A stretch of DNA of 64,000 nucleotides, taken from the NCBI GenBank assembly GCA_964641395.1, contig CAZXKQ010000002.1:19208-83207 (forward strand), written 5' to 3'. This DNA is from CANQBR01 sp964641395. Lineage in GTDB: Bacteria; Bacillota; Negativicutes; Acidaminococcales; Acidaminococcaceae. A program made the translations under genes and the position numbers. The notes under the pieces are model-generated. The model was not told the origin of the DNA. It made no database searches and saw only the letters and a list, made by a program, of their open reading frames with translations. How positions within the stretch are numbered: position 1 is the stretch's first letter; every line of letters begins with the position of its first letter. Shown piece by piece: positions 33,780-41,958 of this stretch.

Positions 33780-34506
33780 CTTCTTTTTCCTTTCTCCTCA
33801 GGTGCTGCAGGCAGTTCTGCCACTGGCTGCTGCTGATCTGGGCCGGCCGCTTGCCGGTCAGTAACAACACAGCCAGCTGCTCCTCCTCCTCTGAGGCCAA
33901 CTGGTTCCTCACCCTTTCACAGTAATAATGCACCAGCTTCTCCCTCTCCTCCTGGAAGAGGAGGCGGGGACAGCCGCCTAGGATGAAGTCGGCCTCCTGG
34001 TAACTCAGGTAGGGTTCTGCCTGGAGGAGTTCTGCGATTTTTTTCGCCTCTTCTTCTTTTAGCTCCCGGCGGCAGATGCTGCACAGCTCCTCTCCCTGCC
34101 ACCGTCTGGCACCGCAGCGGGGACAGGGGGTAGGGGAGTAGGCAGGCCCTGGCTGTAGTCCCCCTTCTTCCCCAGCCTGGCCCTCAAGGGGAGGCAGGGT
34201 AGCCGCAAAGAAGCTCACCCCCCTCACCTTGGCCTTTCCTGCTAAGACCGCATTCACCTTGGCCAGGAAGTCCTTGCGCATGATAAAAAGCTGATGGGCC
34301 AGCATGCTGTCGGCAGTGCGCACGTAGAGGACGCCCCTCTCCAGCCTTTCAGCACAGCACTGGGAGGCTAAGAGGCCGCCTACCACCTCCGTCCAGTGGC
34401 GAGACAGATAAAAGAGCAGGTACCTAGCCTTCAGGCTGCGGCTGATAACTGCCTCCTTACCCTGTATATTGAACAACCTTTCAATGATGGCCCCAGTAGC
34501 TTCCAT
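33757..34506 (-). CDS. DciA-like protein (DUF721) with zinc-ribbon insertion
   Basis: A 249-residue protein. The first 100 residues are DUF721/DciA-like (LSRHWTEVVGGLLASQCCAE, then LYVRTADSMLAHQLFIMRKD); DciA proteins load or assist the replicative helicase. Around residues 128-145 lies CPRCGARRWQGEELCSIC, a four-cysteine zinc ribbon, followed by an acidic, helical C-terminus. Most DciA homologues are shorter. It lies between recF and the RemB-like gene, fitting a replication role. Confidence 0.8.
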   Translation of the reverse strand: MEATGAIIERLFNIQGKEAVISRSLKARYLLFYLSRHWTEVVGGLLASQCCAERLERGVLYVRTADSMLAHQLFIMRKDFLAKVNAVLAGKAKVRGVSFFAATLPPLEGQAGEEGGLQPGPAYSPTPCPRCGARRWQGEELCSICRRELKEEEAKKIAELLQAEPYLSYQEADFILGGCPRLLFQEEREKLVHYYCERVRNQLASEEEEQLAVLLLTGKRPAQISSSQWQNCLQHLRRKEKEDVSASRL

Positions 34507-34540
34507 TCTGCCTTCCCCGCCGGCCGCGGTACATGCCAGC

Positions 34541-35671
34541 CTATACCGCCTCTACCTGGCCGTCCCTGATCTGAAAAAAGGCGCTGCCTGCCAGCTCAGG
34601 TATTAACTCCCTATCATTGACAGTGATAAAGGTCTGCACCCTGCCGTCGATGAAACGGAGCAGGTGCTCCCGCCGCTGGCTGTCTAATTCGCTCATAACA
34701 TCGTCTAGGAGGAGGACGGGATAGTCCCCCCTCTCCTCCCTGCTGTATTCCAGCTGGGCCAGCTTCAAGGCCAGGGCGCAGCTGCGCTGTTGGCCTTGGG
34801 AGCCGAAGGAGCGCAGGCTTAAAGCCCCTCCCAAGGCCAGCAGCAGCTCATCTCGATGAGGGCCCAGGCCGGTACTGCCCCTGGCTATATCCTCCTGCTG
34901 CCGCTTCCCCAAGAGGGAGGCATAGTCCTCTGCCTCCCAGCCCTTCCTAACCGTAGTAAAGTCTTCCCTGTCCACCCTGGCCTGGTAGCTCAGCTCCAAG
35001 GCCTCCCCATTACCGGCTAGGGAGGCGTAGATGGCAGCAGCCAGGTCCCTCAGCTTGGCCACGGCCGCCACCCTTTTCTCCACTAAGGCTGCGGCCAGAC
35101 GGCAGAACTCCTCATCCCAGGGCTGTAAAAGAGAAGGAGGCAGGGCTGCCTCCCTAAGCTCCTTCAACAGTTTGTTGCGCTGTTGCAAAACCTTGTTATA
35201 GCGTAGCAGCAGGTCTAAGTAAAGAGGGTCGGTCTGGCTCAGCTGCATATCCAGGTAGCGGCGGCGGAGGGCCGGCTCTCCCTTCACCATGGACAGATCC
35301 TCAGGGGCGAAGAGGACTACGGAGGAGGCCCGATAGTGGAGCCTGGGAGGGATCTTGGCCCCGTCCAGGCTGATCTCCTTCCTCCCCCGGGAAGCAGGCT
35401 GCTCCGCATACCTTTTAAGCTTTAACTGGTGGCTGCTGCCCTCCAGCCGGTAGTCCAGGGCCACCGCCATCTCCTTACAGCCTAGGCGGATCAGCTCCTC
35501 CTCGTTCTTAGTGCGGTGGCTGAGGCCGCAGGCGGCATAGTAGAAGGCCTCCAGAAGATTAGTCTTGCCTTGGGCGTTGGCGCCGTAGAAGACGTTGATC
35601 AGGGCTGGAGTAGCCAGGGTACCGGCCGCTAAATTGCGAAAATTATAGCTGTAGAGGGAGAGGAACTGCAT
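34541..35671 (-). CDS. recF: DNA recombination/repair ATPase RecF
   Basis: A 376-residue ABC-type ATPase that helps load RecA at gaps. Walker A FYGANAQGKTNLLEAFYYA near residue 30, signature FGSQGQQRSCALALKLAQ and Walker B YPVLLLDDVMSELDSQRR are clear. It follows dnaN by 49 bases. The S4-domain gene often found between dnaN and recF in Bacillota is absent. No good ribosome binding site is visible at the ATG. Confidence 0.95.
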   Translation of the reverse strand: MQFLSLYSYNFRNLAAGTLATPALINVFYGANAQGKTNLLEAFYYAACGLSHRTKNEEELIRLGCKEMAVALDYRLEGSSHQLKLKRYAEQPASRGRKEISLDGAKIPPRLHYRASSVVLFAPEDLSMVKGEPALRRRYLDMQLSQTDPLYLDLLLRYNKVLQQRNKLLKELREAALPPSLLQPWDEEFCRLAAALVEKRVAAVAKLRDLAAAIYASLAGNGEALELSYQARVDREDFTTVRKGWEAEDYASLLGKRQQEDIARGSTGLGPHRDELLLALGGALSLRSFGSQGQQRSCALALKLAQLEYSREERGDYPVLLLDDVMSELDSQRREHLLRFIDGRVQTFITVNDRELIPELAGSAFFQIRDGQVEAV

Positions 35672-35720
35672 AGGTTCTTGGAATATAATAAATTATAATA
35701 AAAGCCAGCCTAGGGCGGCC

Positions 35721-36830
35721 TCAGTTGAAGTTTACCCGCACCGGAGTGACGATGTAGGTATAATCCGGCAGGTCCAGCTCTTGTACGCACACCGGCTTTA
35801 AGGAGGTGTTGAAGGAGAAACGCACCTTTTCCCCTTCTAAATTCTTTAGGATGTCCGTCACATATTTGGCGTTGAAGGCTACCTTCAGCTCTCCTCCGGC
35901 AGTCTCTGCCGGTAGCACCTCCCGGCCGCCGCCGTTGGCATCATTATTGCTGGTGAGGGTGAGCCGGCCTTCCTCTATGTGCATGCGGATGATGCTGTAA
36001 TCATTTTCGGTAGAGAAGAGGGATACCCGCTCCACTGCGGCAGTCAAGTCGGCGATGTCCAGGTCGGCGGTAATGGAGAAGCTGGGAGGAATGACCGCCC
36101 GATAGTTAGGGAAGCGGCCCTCTATCAGTCGGCTGACGATCTTGATCTCCCCTACGCAGACCATGATCTGGTTGTCTAAAATATCTAGCTTCACCAACTG
36201 GGGCACAGCCCCCCCTAGCACCTGAGCGATTTCCGCCAGCACCTTGGCCGGTATGATGACGCTCATATCCTCCCCCCCTGCCAGAGGCAGGGTCCTGATG
36301 GCCAGACGATGGGTATTGGTGCCGACGAAGGTGATCTTCTCCCCCTCTACTTCTAAGAGGATGCCGGTGAAGAGGGGCCTGGATTCGTCAGCGGCGCAGG
36401 CAAAGCGGGTCTTTTTAATCAGCTCTTGCAACTTGACGTCATCGATAGTGAGGCTGTGGGTGCCGCTGAAAGAGGGGAAGGGAGGGTAGTCGTCTTCATT
36501 CATCATCAGCAGCCGGTACTCGCTTTGGCCGAAGCTTACCAGCAGGGAGCCGTTGGCGGCGGTCTCTAGGTTTACGGCGCCGCTAGGGAGCTTGGCCAAC
36601 AAATTGCCCAGCTGGGCGGCATTGACCACCACGCTGCCCTCCTCCTCTATCTGGGCTTCCATAGAGCAGGAGATAGCCATATTCAGGTCCATGCCCACCA
36701 CCTCTAGCTGGTAGCCATGGGCCAGGAGGTGGAAGCCGGAAAAGATGGGGGTACTGCTTTTACTGAGTACGGCATGGCGGGCGATGCGCAGGGTCTTATT
36801 CAAGGCTTCACTATCACAGAGCACTTTCAT
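35721..36830 (-). CDS. dnaN: DNA polymerase III beta subunit (sliding clamp)
   Basis: A 369-residue clamp with three similar domains. It starts MKVLCDSEALNKTLRIARHA and ends DLPDYTYIVTPVRV, the conserved C-terminus. GAGGAGG lies upstream of the ATG and a DnaA box (36831-36839) abuts the start, so DnaA may control it. It follows dnaA in the same direction, separated by the origin-like spacer. Confidence 0.96.
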   Translation of the reverse strand: MKVLCDSEALNKTLRIARHAVLSKSSTPIFSGFHLLAHGYQLEVVGMDLNMAISCSMEAQIEEEGSVVVNAAQLGNLLAKLPSGAVNLETAANGSLLVSFGQSEYRLLMMNEDDYPPFPSFSGTHSLTIDDVKLQELIKKTRFACAADESRPLFTGILLEVEGEKITFVGTNTHRLAIRTLPLAGGEDMSVIIPAKVLAEIAQVLGGAVPQLVKLDILDNQIMVCVGEIKIVSRLIEGRFPNYRAVIPPSFSITADLDIADLTAAVERVSLFSTENDYSIIRMHIEEGRLTLTSNNDANGGGREVLPAETAGGELKVAFNAKYVTDILKNLEGEKVRFSFNTSLKPVCVQELDLPDYTYIVTPVRVNFN

Positions 36831-37084
36831 TTATACACAGACCTCCTCGTTGTTTTAGCTAATAATATATATATTATAAGGTAGCCGTCTTAGTAGTAAT
36901 GCCTGTAGATGCTGGGGATAAGGAGGGGCGGGCCTTTAGTTGCAAGGGTCTTCCCCTGTAGATAAGGCTGTAGATAAGCCCTTTCCTTCTACCCCCTACC
37001 CACAGGGGGGCATAATTATTGACAGAGGAAGGGGACTTATACACAGGAAACGGGAAGTTTATACACAGAAACTGGGGATAAAGC
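36831..37084. other. Candidate chromosomal origin (oriC) between dnaA and dnaN
   Basis: Seven DnaA-box-like 9-mers: TTATACACA at 36831, 37037 and 37059; TGTAGATAA at 36957 and 36969; TGGGGATAA at 36913 and 37073. An AT-only stretch, AATAATATATATATTATAA (36861-36879), is a likely unwinding element, and TAGTAGTAA (36891-36899) beside it resembles DnaA-trios leading to the box at 36913. The order AT-rich, trios, box matches the basal unwinding system known from Bacillus. Confidence 0.75.
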
Positions 37085-38425
37085 CTAATTTTGCAGGCGT
37101 TCCTTCATTTTTTCCAGGTCCTTTTGCAACTGGGGCCTTTTCTCCTTGCTCTTGCTGATTTTTTCATAGGCGTGGATCACCGTGGTGTGATCCCGGCCGC
37201 CGAAGGCCTCCCCGATTTTCGGATAGGACATATCGGCGTATTCCCGGCACATGTACATGGCGATCTGCCGGGGATAGGAGATGTTTTGGTTGCGCTTTTT
37301 GTTGAAAAGTTCGTCTGGATCCAAATTGTAGTATTCGGCAACCACGTTGACGATGTCGCTGAAGGTGATCTGCCGCCGCTTTTCCCGCACGCCGATGGCG
37401 GTCAGCACCTGCTGGGCGGTAGCCACGTTCATGGGCATATTCATCAAGGAGGTAAAGGCCTTCAAGCGGGTGTAGGCTCCCTCGATCTGCCTTATATTGG
37501 TGGTTACGTTGGCGGCTATGAGGGTGACTACGTCTCCCGGCAGTTCTAAGCCGTCTTCAGCCGCCTTCTGCCGCAGGATGGCCATGCGGGTTTCCAGGTC
37601 GGGAACCTGGATGTCGGCCAGCAGCCCCTTTTCAAAACGGGTTCGCAGCCTGTCTTCTAGGGTCTCTATCTCCTTCGGCAGCCGATCGCTGGAGATGACG
37701 ATCTGCTTATTGGCCTCGTAAAGGGTGTTGAAGGTGTGGAAAAATTCCACCTGGGTCTGTTCCTTCCCCTTTAGGAATTGGATGTCGTCGATAATCAGGC
37801 AGTCTATCCGCCTGTACTTGGAGCGGAAGGCTTCAGTGGTCTTGTTGTAGATAGAATTAATGATTTCGTTGGTAAACTGCTCGCTGGAGATGTAGAGCAC
37901 CTTGGTGGCAGGGCTGTTAGCCTTGATTTTATTGCCTATGGCGTGCATAAGGTGGGTCTTGCCCAGACCTACGCCCCCGTAGATGAAGAGGGGATTGTAG
38001 GAATAACCGGGCCTTTCTGCCACCTGTTGGGCGGCTGACCAGGCCAGACGGTTGGAATTGCCGATGACGAAGTTTTCAAAGACGTACCTAGGGTTGAGGT
38101 TGCTAGGCTCTTCCCCCGGCTCCGCCTCTTGGGCAGGGGCCTGCTCCTTGGGAGGACTGGGCTCCTCCGCCTGTTTGGTCAGTGGCTCTTCCTCGCACTC
38201 TATCTGTAAGCCCAGGGGGCGGCCGCTGCATTCCTGGAGGAGGGCCTCGATCTGGCCGGCATACTTCTGTTCCAGCATCTGTTTAAAAAACTGGTTCCGC
38301 ACTGATACTGTATAGGTAGTCTGGCTCAGGGCCAAGGGGGTGATGGGCTTGAACCAGACTTCGTATATTTTATCAGAGACCTGCCGCCTTACTTTCTCCT
38401 GGACCTTCATCCAGATTTCAAACAT
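37085..38425 (-). CDS. dnaA: Chromosomal replication initiator DnaA
   Basis: The origin-binding AAA+ initiator, about 446 residues. Domain I at the start (MFEIWMKVQEKVRRQVSDKI), an acidic linker, the AAA+ core with Walker A YGGVGLGKTHLMHAIG and Walker B LIIDDIQFLKGK, sensor region RLRTRFEKGL, and domain IV with FGGRDHTTVIHAYEKI for DnaA boxes. I prefer the ATG at 38425 (AAGG seven bases upstream, family-like start); an in-frame ATG at 38440 is the alternative. Confidence 0.97.
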   Translation of the reverse strand: MFEIWMKVQEKVRRQVSDKIYEVWFKPITPLALSQTTYTVSVRNQFFKQMLEQKYAGQIEALLQECSGRPLGLQIECEEEPLTKQAEEPSPPKEQAPAQEAEPGEEPSNLNPRYVFENFVIGNSNRLAWSAAQQVAERPGYSYNPLFIYGGVGLGKTHLMHAIGNKIKANSPATKVLYISSEQFTNEIINSIYNKTTEAFRSKYRRIDCLIIDDIQFLKGKEQTQVEFFHTFNTLYEANKQIVISSDRLPKEIETLEDRLRTRFEKGLLADIQVPDLETRMAILRQKAAEDGLELPGDVVTLIAANVTTNIRQIEGAYTRLKAFTSLMNMPMNVATAQQVLTAIGVREKRRQITFSDIVNVVAEYYNLDPDELFNKKRNQNISYPRQIAMYMCREYADMSYPKIGEAFGGRDHTTVIHAYEKISKSKEKRPQLQKDLEKMKERLQN

Positions 38426-38480
38426 GTCATAACCTTGCATGGTGGGAACATCCCTTTCAAAGGCTGGGGAGGGGCCGGCT

Positions 38481-38714
38481 TCAGCTTAGATAGGGGCTGA
38501 TAGGTTGGTTGAAACCTCTTTCAGCCATGCTTTGGCGGATGCGGGCTACTTCCTCCGGGTCGCCGAGAATGGCTAAAAAGTCCTCGAAGACTTGGCGGAA
38601 GGCCTTGCTGTTATCGTAGGTAAAACCGTTCTTGGAGAGGGCGCAAATGTAGATCTGTGCCAGGAGGGTGTTATCTACAACCATATTTTCTTCATTTTCC
38701 TTGTCCTTATCCAT
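38481..38714 (-). CDS. Small protein upstream of dnaA
   Basis: A 77-residue acidic protein of unknown family. It holds a helical part (LAQIYICALSKNGFTYDNSK, then FRQVFEDFLAILGDPEEVAR) and a proline-containing tail. AAAGGAGG lies ten bases before the ATG. It is between the dnaA promoter and dnaA, so it is co-transcribed with dnaA. A role in replication control is only suggested by position. Confidence 0.65.
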   Translation of the reverse strand: MDKDKENEENMVVDNTLLAQIYICALSKNGFTYDNSKAFRQVFEDFLAILGDPEEVARIRQSMAERGFNQPISPYLS

Positions 38715-38840
38715 CTATAATCAGCCTCCTTTGGCGGTTAGTTTAAGGTGCTGCACTGTCCCTTACCTATCTCTGCGGCAGGATTGCCAGCTGTAGATTA
38801 GGGGAAGGGCCGGCCTGTGCTGCCTCCCCTCCCACCCTAT

Positions 38841-38869
38841 ATTTTAGCAGACAAAGGAGGGCTAGGCAA
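38841..38869 (-). promoter_or_regulatory. Promoter of the dnaA operon
   Basis: TTGCCT (38869-38864), a 17-base spacer and TAAAAT (38846-38841) with TGC before the -10 on the minus strand, about 127 bases before the small gene. Confidence 0.7.
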
Positions 38870-39019
38870 CTTATTTGCGGTATTTTTTAGGGAGGTTTTG
38901 CTGGCGAGGAGGGGCTTGCCAGTTCCTCCCTCCTTTGGAGGACGGAAGGAGTTTTTTCTTTTACCCCTCAGTCCGGAGGGGGCTGTGCCGGCTTTTTTCC
39001 CCTTTTCCCGCTTTTTTCC

Positions 39020-39048
39020 TTGACGGCTGTTTAGTTTTTGCATATAAT
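39020..39048 (+). promoter_or_regulatory. Promoter of rpmH
   Basis: TTGACG (39020-39025), a 17-base spacer and a perfect TATAAT (39043-39048). Confidence 0.85.
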
Positions 39049-39176
39049 GATTCAGTAAAGCTGTCGTGACAGCTCTATTATTGCATATTTTTGTGACAGG
39101 GCCCGGCCCGGGGCAGCTGTCGGTAAAAAATATACCGCCCTGCGGCGGCTTATTACTGAGAGAAGGAGGGAGCTTT

Positions 39177-39311
39177 GTGAAACGTACTTTCCAACCTAAT
39201 AATTTGAGAAGGAAGAGAACCCACGGTTTTAGAGAAAGGATGAGGACCCTAGGCGGTCGCCAAGTCTTAAAGAGAAGACGGGCTAAGGGCAGAAAAGTTT
39301 TATCTGCCTAG
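39177..39311 (+). CDS. rpmH: 50S ribosomal protein L34
   Basis: A 44-residue basic protein starting at GTG, with KRTFQPNNLRRKRTHGFRER and the conserved end RRRAKGRKVLSA. GGAGG lies seven bases upstream of the GTG. It heads the rpmH-rnpA-yidD-yidC-jag block, the usual order beside the origin. Confidence 0.96.
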   Translation: MKRTFQPNNLRRKRTHGFRERMRTLGGRQVLKRRRAKGRKVLSA

Positions 39312-39315
39312 GAGG

Positions 39316-39341
39316 ACAGGCCGCAACGACGGCCTGTTTTT
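39316..39341 (+). terminator. Partial terminator between rpmH and rnpA
   Basis: ACAGGCCG and CGGCCTGT form a perfect stem followed by four T. It would let L34 be made in excess of RnpA. Confidence 0.75.
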
Positions 39342-39373
39342 CCCATGGAGGGGAGACTGTCTAAGGAGCCGGC

Positions 39374-39766
39374 ATGGGCGCAGGACACAAGTTTACGCAG
39401 TCAGAGCGGTTGAAGGCCAAGAGGGCCTTCCAGAGAGTCTGCAGCCAAGGCCAGGTCATCTACGACGGCTGGGCCCTGCTTTACCTCCTGCCGGGCAAGG
39501 AAGGGGAGCGGCGGCTAGGCTTCGCCGTAGGTAAGAAGCTAGGTTGCGCAGTAGTTCGAAACCACAGTAAGAGGTTGATGCGGGAAGTCTTTAGGCGGCA
39601 CAAGGAAGAACTAGCCACAGGTTATGATTTTGTCTGGGTGGCGCGGCGGCCCCTCATCGGGGCCAGTTATGCCACGGTGGAAAGGGTGTTCCTGCGCTTA
39701 GCCAGGAAGGCTGCCCAAGAGAGGAAGCAGGCCGGCCATGCAAAGGCTGCTCATCGGTTTGATTAA
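39374..39766 (+). CDS. rnpA: Ribonuclease P protein component
   Basis: A 130-residue basic protein that helps RNase P RNA process tRNA 5' ends. The family core GFAVGKKLGCAVVRNHSKRLMRE is clear, spread over residues 48-71. It overlaps the start of yidD by 29 bases. The basic C-terminal tail (KAAQERKQAGHAKAAHRFD) is in the overlap and variable. Confidence 0.95.
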   Translation: MGAGHKFTQSERLKAKRAFQRVCSQGQVIYDGWALLYLLPGKEGERRLGFAVGKKLGCAVVRNHSKRLMREVFRRHKEELATGYDFVWVARRPLIGASYATVERVFLRLARKAAQERKQAGHAKAAHRFD

Positions 39767-39947
39767 GTTCTACCAAAAGTTTATTTCTCCCCTTTTTCCC
39801 CCTACCTGTAGGTTTTACCCTACCTGTAGCGCTTATGCCATCAGCGCTATAGAAAAGAAAGGCGTGCTAAAGGGCAGTTATTTAGCCGTGCGGCGGATAC
39901 TGCGCTGCCACCCCTTCAATCCCGGAGGCTACGATCCAGTGCCCTAG
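39738..39947 (+). CDS. yidD: Membrane protein insertion efficiency factor YidD
   Basis: A 69-residue protein with the family pattern LIKFYQKFISPLFPPTCRFY, PTCSAYAISAIEKKGV and RCHPFNPGGYDPVP. It assists YidC-type insertion at the membrane. The start lies inside rnpA, as is common. Confidence 0.94.
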   Translation: MQRLLIGLIKFYQKFISPLFPPTCRFYPTCSAYAISAIEKKGVLKGSYLAVRRILRCHPFNPGGYDPVP

Positions 39948-39976
39948 CAGGGTCCTTTCTGTGAAGGAGTGATATT

Positions 39977-40684
39977 TTGAGCATACTCAGTAATTTAGCC
40001 CAGCAGATCATAATGTTTTGCTTCACTTTGACGAAGGCGGTAGGGATACCTAACTGGGGCGTGGCCATTATTTTAATGACCATCATCGTCAAGATCGTCC
40101 TCTTCCCCCTCACCAAGAAGCAGATTGAATCCACTAGGGCCATGATGAGGCTGCAACCTAAGATGGACGCCCTCCGGGCCAAGTACAAGGACGATAAGGC
40201 GCGGCTGAATGCGGAACTGGCCAACTTATACAAGACGGAGAAGGTGAACCCCCTTTCCGGCTGCCTGCCCCTCTTGATCCAGTTTCCCATTATGATAGGC
40301 ATCTTCTACGGCATCAGGGATATGACCGCCGCCCATGTCTTTGACCAGCATCCAGACTTCTTGATCTGGAATATTTCTGTTACCCCTACTGAGGCAGCAG
40401 GAGGGGTCATCGCTAGTTCTGCCTTCTTCATCTACATGATACTGCCCATCATCTCCTGCATCACCACCTTTATAGCATCTAAGCAGAGCATGCCTAGCGG
40501 CGGCAGCCAAGGTGGAGCCCAGGGCAAGATGATGCTGTACTTCATGCCCCTCTTCATCCTTTATATCAGCAAGGACTTTCCTATCGGCCTGATTATCTAT
40601 TGGACGGTGATGAACATCGTCCAGATCGGCCAGCAAGCTTTCATGAACAGACTGAGCGGTACAAGTACAGGTAAGGGTGCGTAA
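39977..40684 (+). CDS. yidC: Membrane protein insertase YidC/SpoIIIJ type
   Basis: A 235-residue YidC2-type insertase with five hydrophobic segments. The family parts NWGVAIILMTIIVKIVLFPL, NPLSGCLPLLIQFPIMIGIF and LIIYWTVMNIVQIGQQ are visible. It lacks the large periplasmic domain of Gram-negative YidC and lacks a lipoprotein cysteine at the N-terminus. The TTG start has AAGGAG seven bases upstream. It is followed by jag, the standard partner. Confidence 0.93.
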   Translation: MSILSNLAQQIIMFCFTLTKAVGIPNWGVAIILMTIIVKIVLFPLTKKQIESTRAMMRLQPKMDALRAKYKDDKARLNAELANLYKTEKVNPLSGCLPLLIQFPIMIGIFYGIRDMTAAHVFDQHPDFLIWNISVTPTEAAGGVIASSAFFIYMILPIISCITTFIASKQSMPSGGSQGGAQGKMMLYFMPLFILYISKDFPIGLIIYWTVMNIVQIGQQAFMNRLSGTSTGKGA

Positions 40685-40704
40685 AAGGTTAAGGAGTTGA
40701 GATT

Positions 40705-41886
40705 ATGGCATATGTAGTAAAAACAGGTCGTAATGTGGAAGACGCCATAGCTGCCGCCCTGGCTGAATTGCATATAGGGGCGGAAGAGGCGGACGTAGAG
40801 ATATTGCAACGGCCCAGCAAGGGCTTTTTAGGGATAGGCCGCAAGGAAGCCAAGGTGGGGGTCCGGCCTAAGGGTGAGAAGGAGCAGGAAGAAGAGGCCT
40901 CTACTGCTGATTCTTCTCCTGCTGATGAGACAGGGGTGGAGGCTGCGGCTGATGCAGCGGTCCAAGCGGTGAAGAATGCCGCCTCTGTAGCTGCCGCCGC
41001 CGCCGGCAGAAAGGCCGCCGAGGCCAAGGAAGAGGCAGGCCGTCGCTTTAATGAGGCCAAGGGGGAGGCAGGCCGCAGGTTCAACGAAGCCAGGGACGAG
41101 GCGGGCCGNNNNNNNNNNNNNNNNNNNNNNNNNNNNNNNNNNNNNNNNNNNNNNNNNNNNNNNNNNNNNNNNNNNNNNNNNNNNNNNNNNNNNNNNNNNN
41201 NNNNNNNNGCGGGCCGCCGCTTTGACGCCTCCCGCCGGGAAGCCGGCCGTCGCTTTAACGAGGCCAGGGATGAAGCCGGCCGTAGGTTCAACGAAGCCAA
41301 GGAAGAGGCAGGCAAGCGCTTTGCCGAAGCCAAGGCCGATGCCATCGACGGGGCTATTGAAGCCTTGGACAGCCTCAGGGAGAAGGACGACCGTCCCTAT
41401 CACCGGGAGCCCCGCCACTATGCGGTAGACGAAAAGGCCATCGCCGTAGCGAAGGAGTTCTTGCAAGAGATCTTTGGCGCTATGAAGATCGAAGTAGCCC
41501 TGGAGAAGTTTGTCAGCAAGTACGACGGCACTGTAACCTTCCGCCTCCACGGTGACGATATGGGCATCCTCATCGGCAAGCACGGCCAGACCCTGGACAG
41601 TTTGCAGTACCTGACCAACTTAGTGGCTAACAAGAACAGCAGCGACAGGGTGCGCATCGTGATCGATGTGGAAGATTACCGGGACAGAAGGGTGGAAACC
41701 CTGAACCGTTTGGCCTACCGGCTGGCAGACAGGGTGAAGAGAAGCGGCCAGCGGGTGGCCCTGGAGCCTATGAATCCCCACGAGCGCAAGATCATCCACA
41801 TGGCCTTGCAGGGGGATAGGAAGGTTACTACCCTCAGCGAAGGGGAGGAGCCCTATCGCCACGTAGTAATCGAGTTAAAGAAGTAA
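40705..41886 (+). CDS. jag: Jag/KhpB RNA-binding protein with hendecad-repeat insert (contains an assembly gap)
   Basis: Jag-N domain (residues 1-52, SKGFLGIGRKEAKVGV), an acidic linker, a long array of 11-residue repeats (about residues 105-213 with the gap), then a KH domain with MGILIGKHGQTLDSLQ and an R3H domain ending NPHERKIIHMAL. KhpB binds RNA with KhpA and affects cell division and elongation in other Bacillota. The repeats (AGRRFNEAKxE type) are unusual. The frame is the same on both sides of the 100-N gap, but the real length is unknown. Confidence 0.92.
   Translation: MAYVVKTGRNVEDAIAAALAELHIGAEEADVEILQRPSKGFLGIGRKEAKVGVRPKGEKEQEEEASTADSSPADETGVEAAADAAVQAVKNAASVAAAAAGRKAAEAKEEAGRRFNEAKGEAGRRFNEARDEAGXXXXXXXXXXXXXXXXXXXXXXXXXXXXXXXXXXAGRRFDASRREAGRRFNEARDEAGRRFNEAKEEAGKRFAEAKADAIDGAIEALDSLREKDDRPYHREPRHYAVDEKAIAVAKEFLQEIFGAMKIEVALEKFVSKYDGTVTFRLHGDDMGILIGKHGQTLDSLQYLTNLVANKNSSDRVRIVIDVEDYRDRRVETLNRLAYRLADRVKRSGQRVALEPMNPHERKIIHMALQGDRKVTTLSEGEEPYRHVVIELKK
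41017..41343 (+). repeat. Hendecad (11-residue) coding repeats within jag
   Basis: 33-bp coding units give NEAKGEAGRRF, NEARDEAGRRF, DASRREAGRRF and NEAKEEAGKRF-type peptides, three before and four after the gap. Phe recurs every 11 residues, with Ala/Gly and alternating charges, the pattern of long amphipathic or right-handed coiled helices. Confidence 0.8.
41109..41208. other. Assembly gap (100 N)
   Basis: Exactly 100 N inside the jag repeats. GCGGGCCG occurs on both sides, as expected when a repeat breaks the assembly. Confidence 0.95.
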
Positions 41887-41897
41887 GTTGCCTTTCC

Positions 41898-41931
41898 AGC
41901 CCAGTAAACTCTGTTTTTGCTGGGCTTTTTC
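41898..41931 (+). terminator. Terminator/attenuator between jag and mnmE
   Basis: AGCCCAG (41898-41904) pairs with CTGGGCT (41920-41926), followed by five T. Confidence 0.7.
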
Positions 41932-41958
41932 CTTCTCTGGAGTACCGGGAGGTAGAGG

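Larger units (their letters stand above)
38715..39176. other. Divergent control region between the dnaA and rpmH operons
   Basis: This gene-free stretch holds the leftward dnaA promoter, the rightward rpmH promoter and the rpmH leader. No strong DnaA box is present. The leader begins with the palindrome AGCTGTCGTGACAGCT (39059-39074) at about the rpmH transcription start. Purine/pyrimidine-biased runs fill 38880-39010. Confidence 0.6.

Noticed and set aside
39066..39176. N-terminal extension of the L34 frame
   Set aside because: It covers the leader; the GTG at 39177 gives the standard 44-residue L34 with a binding site.
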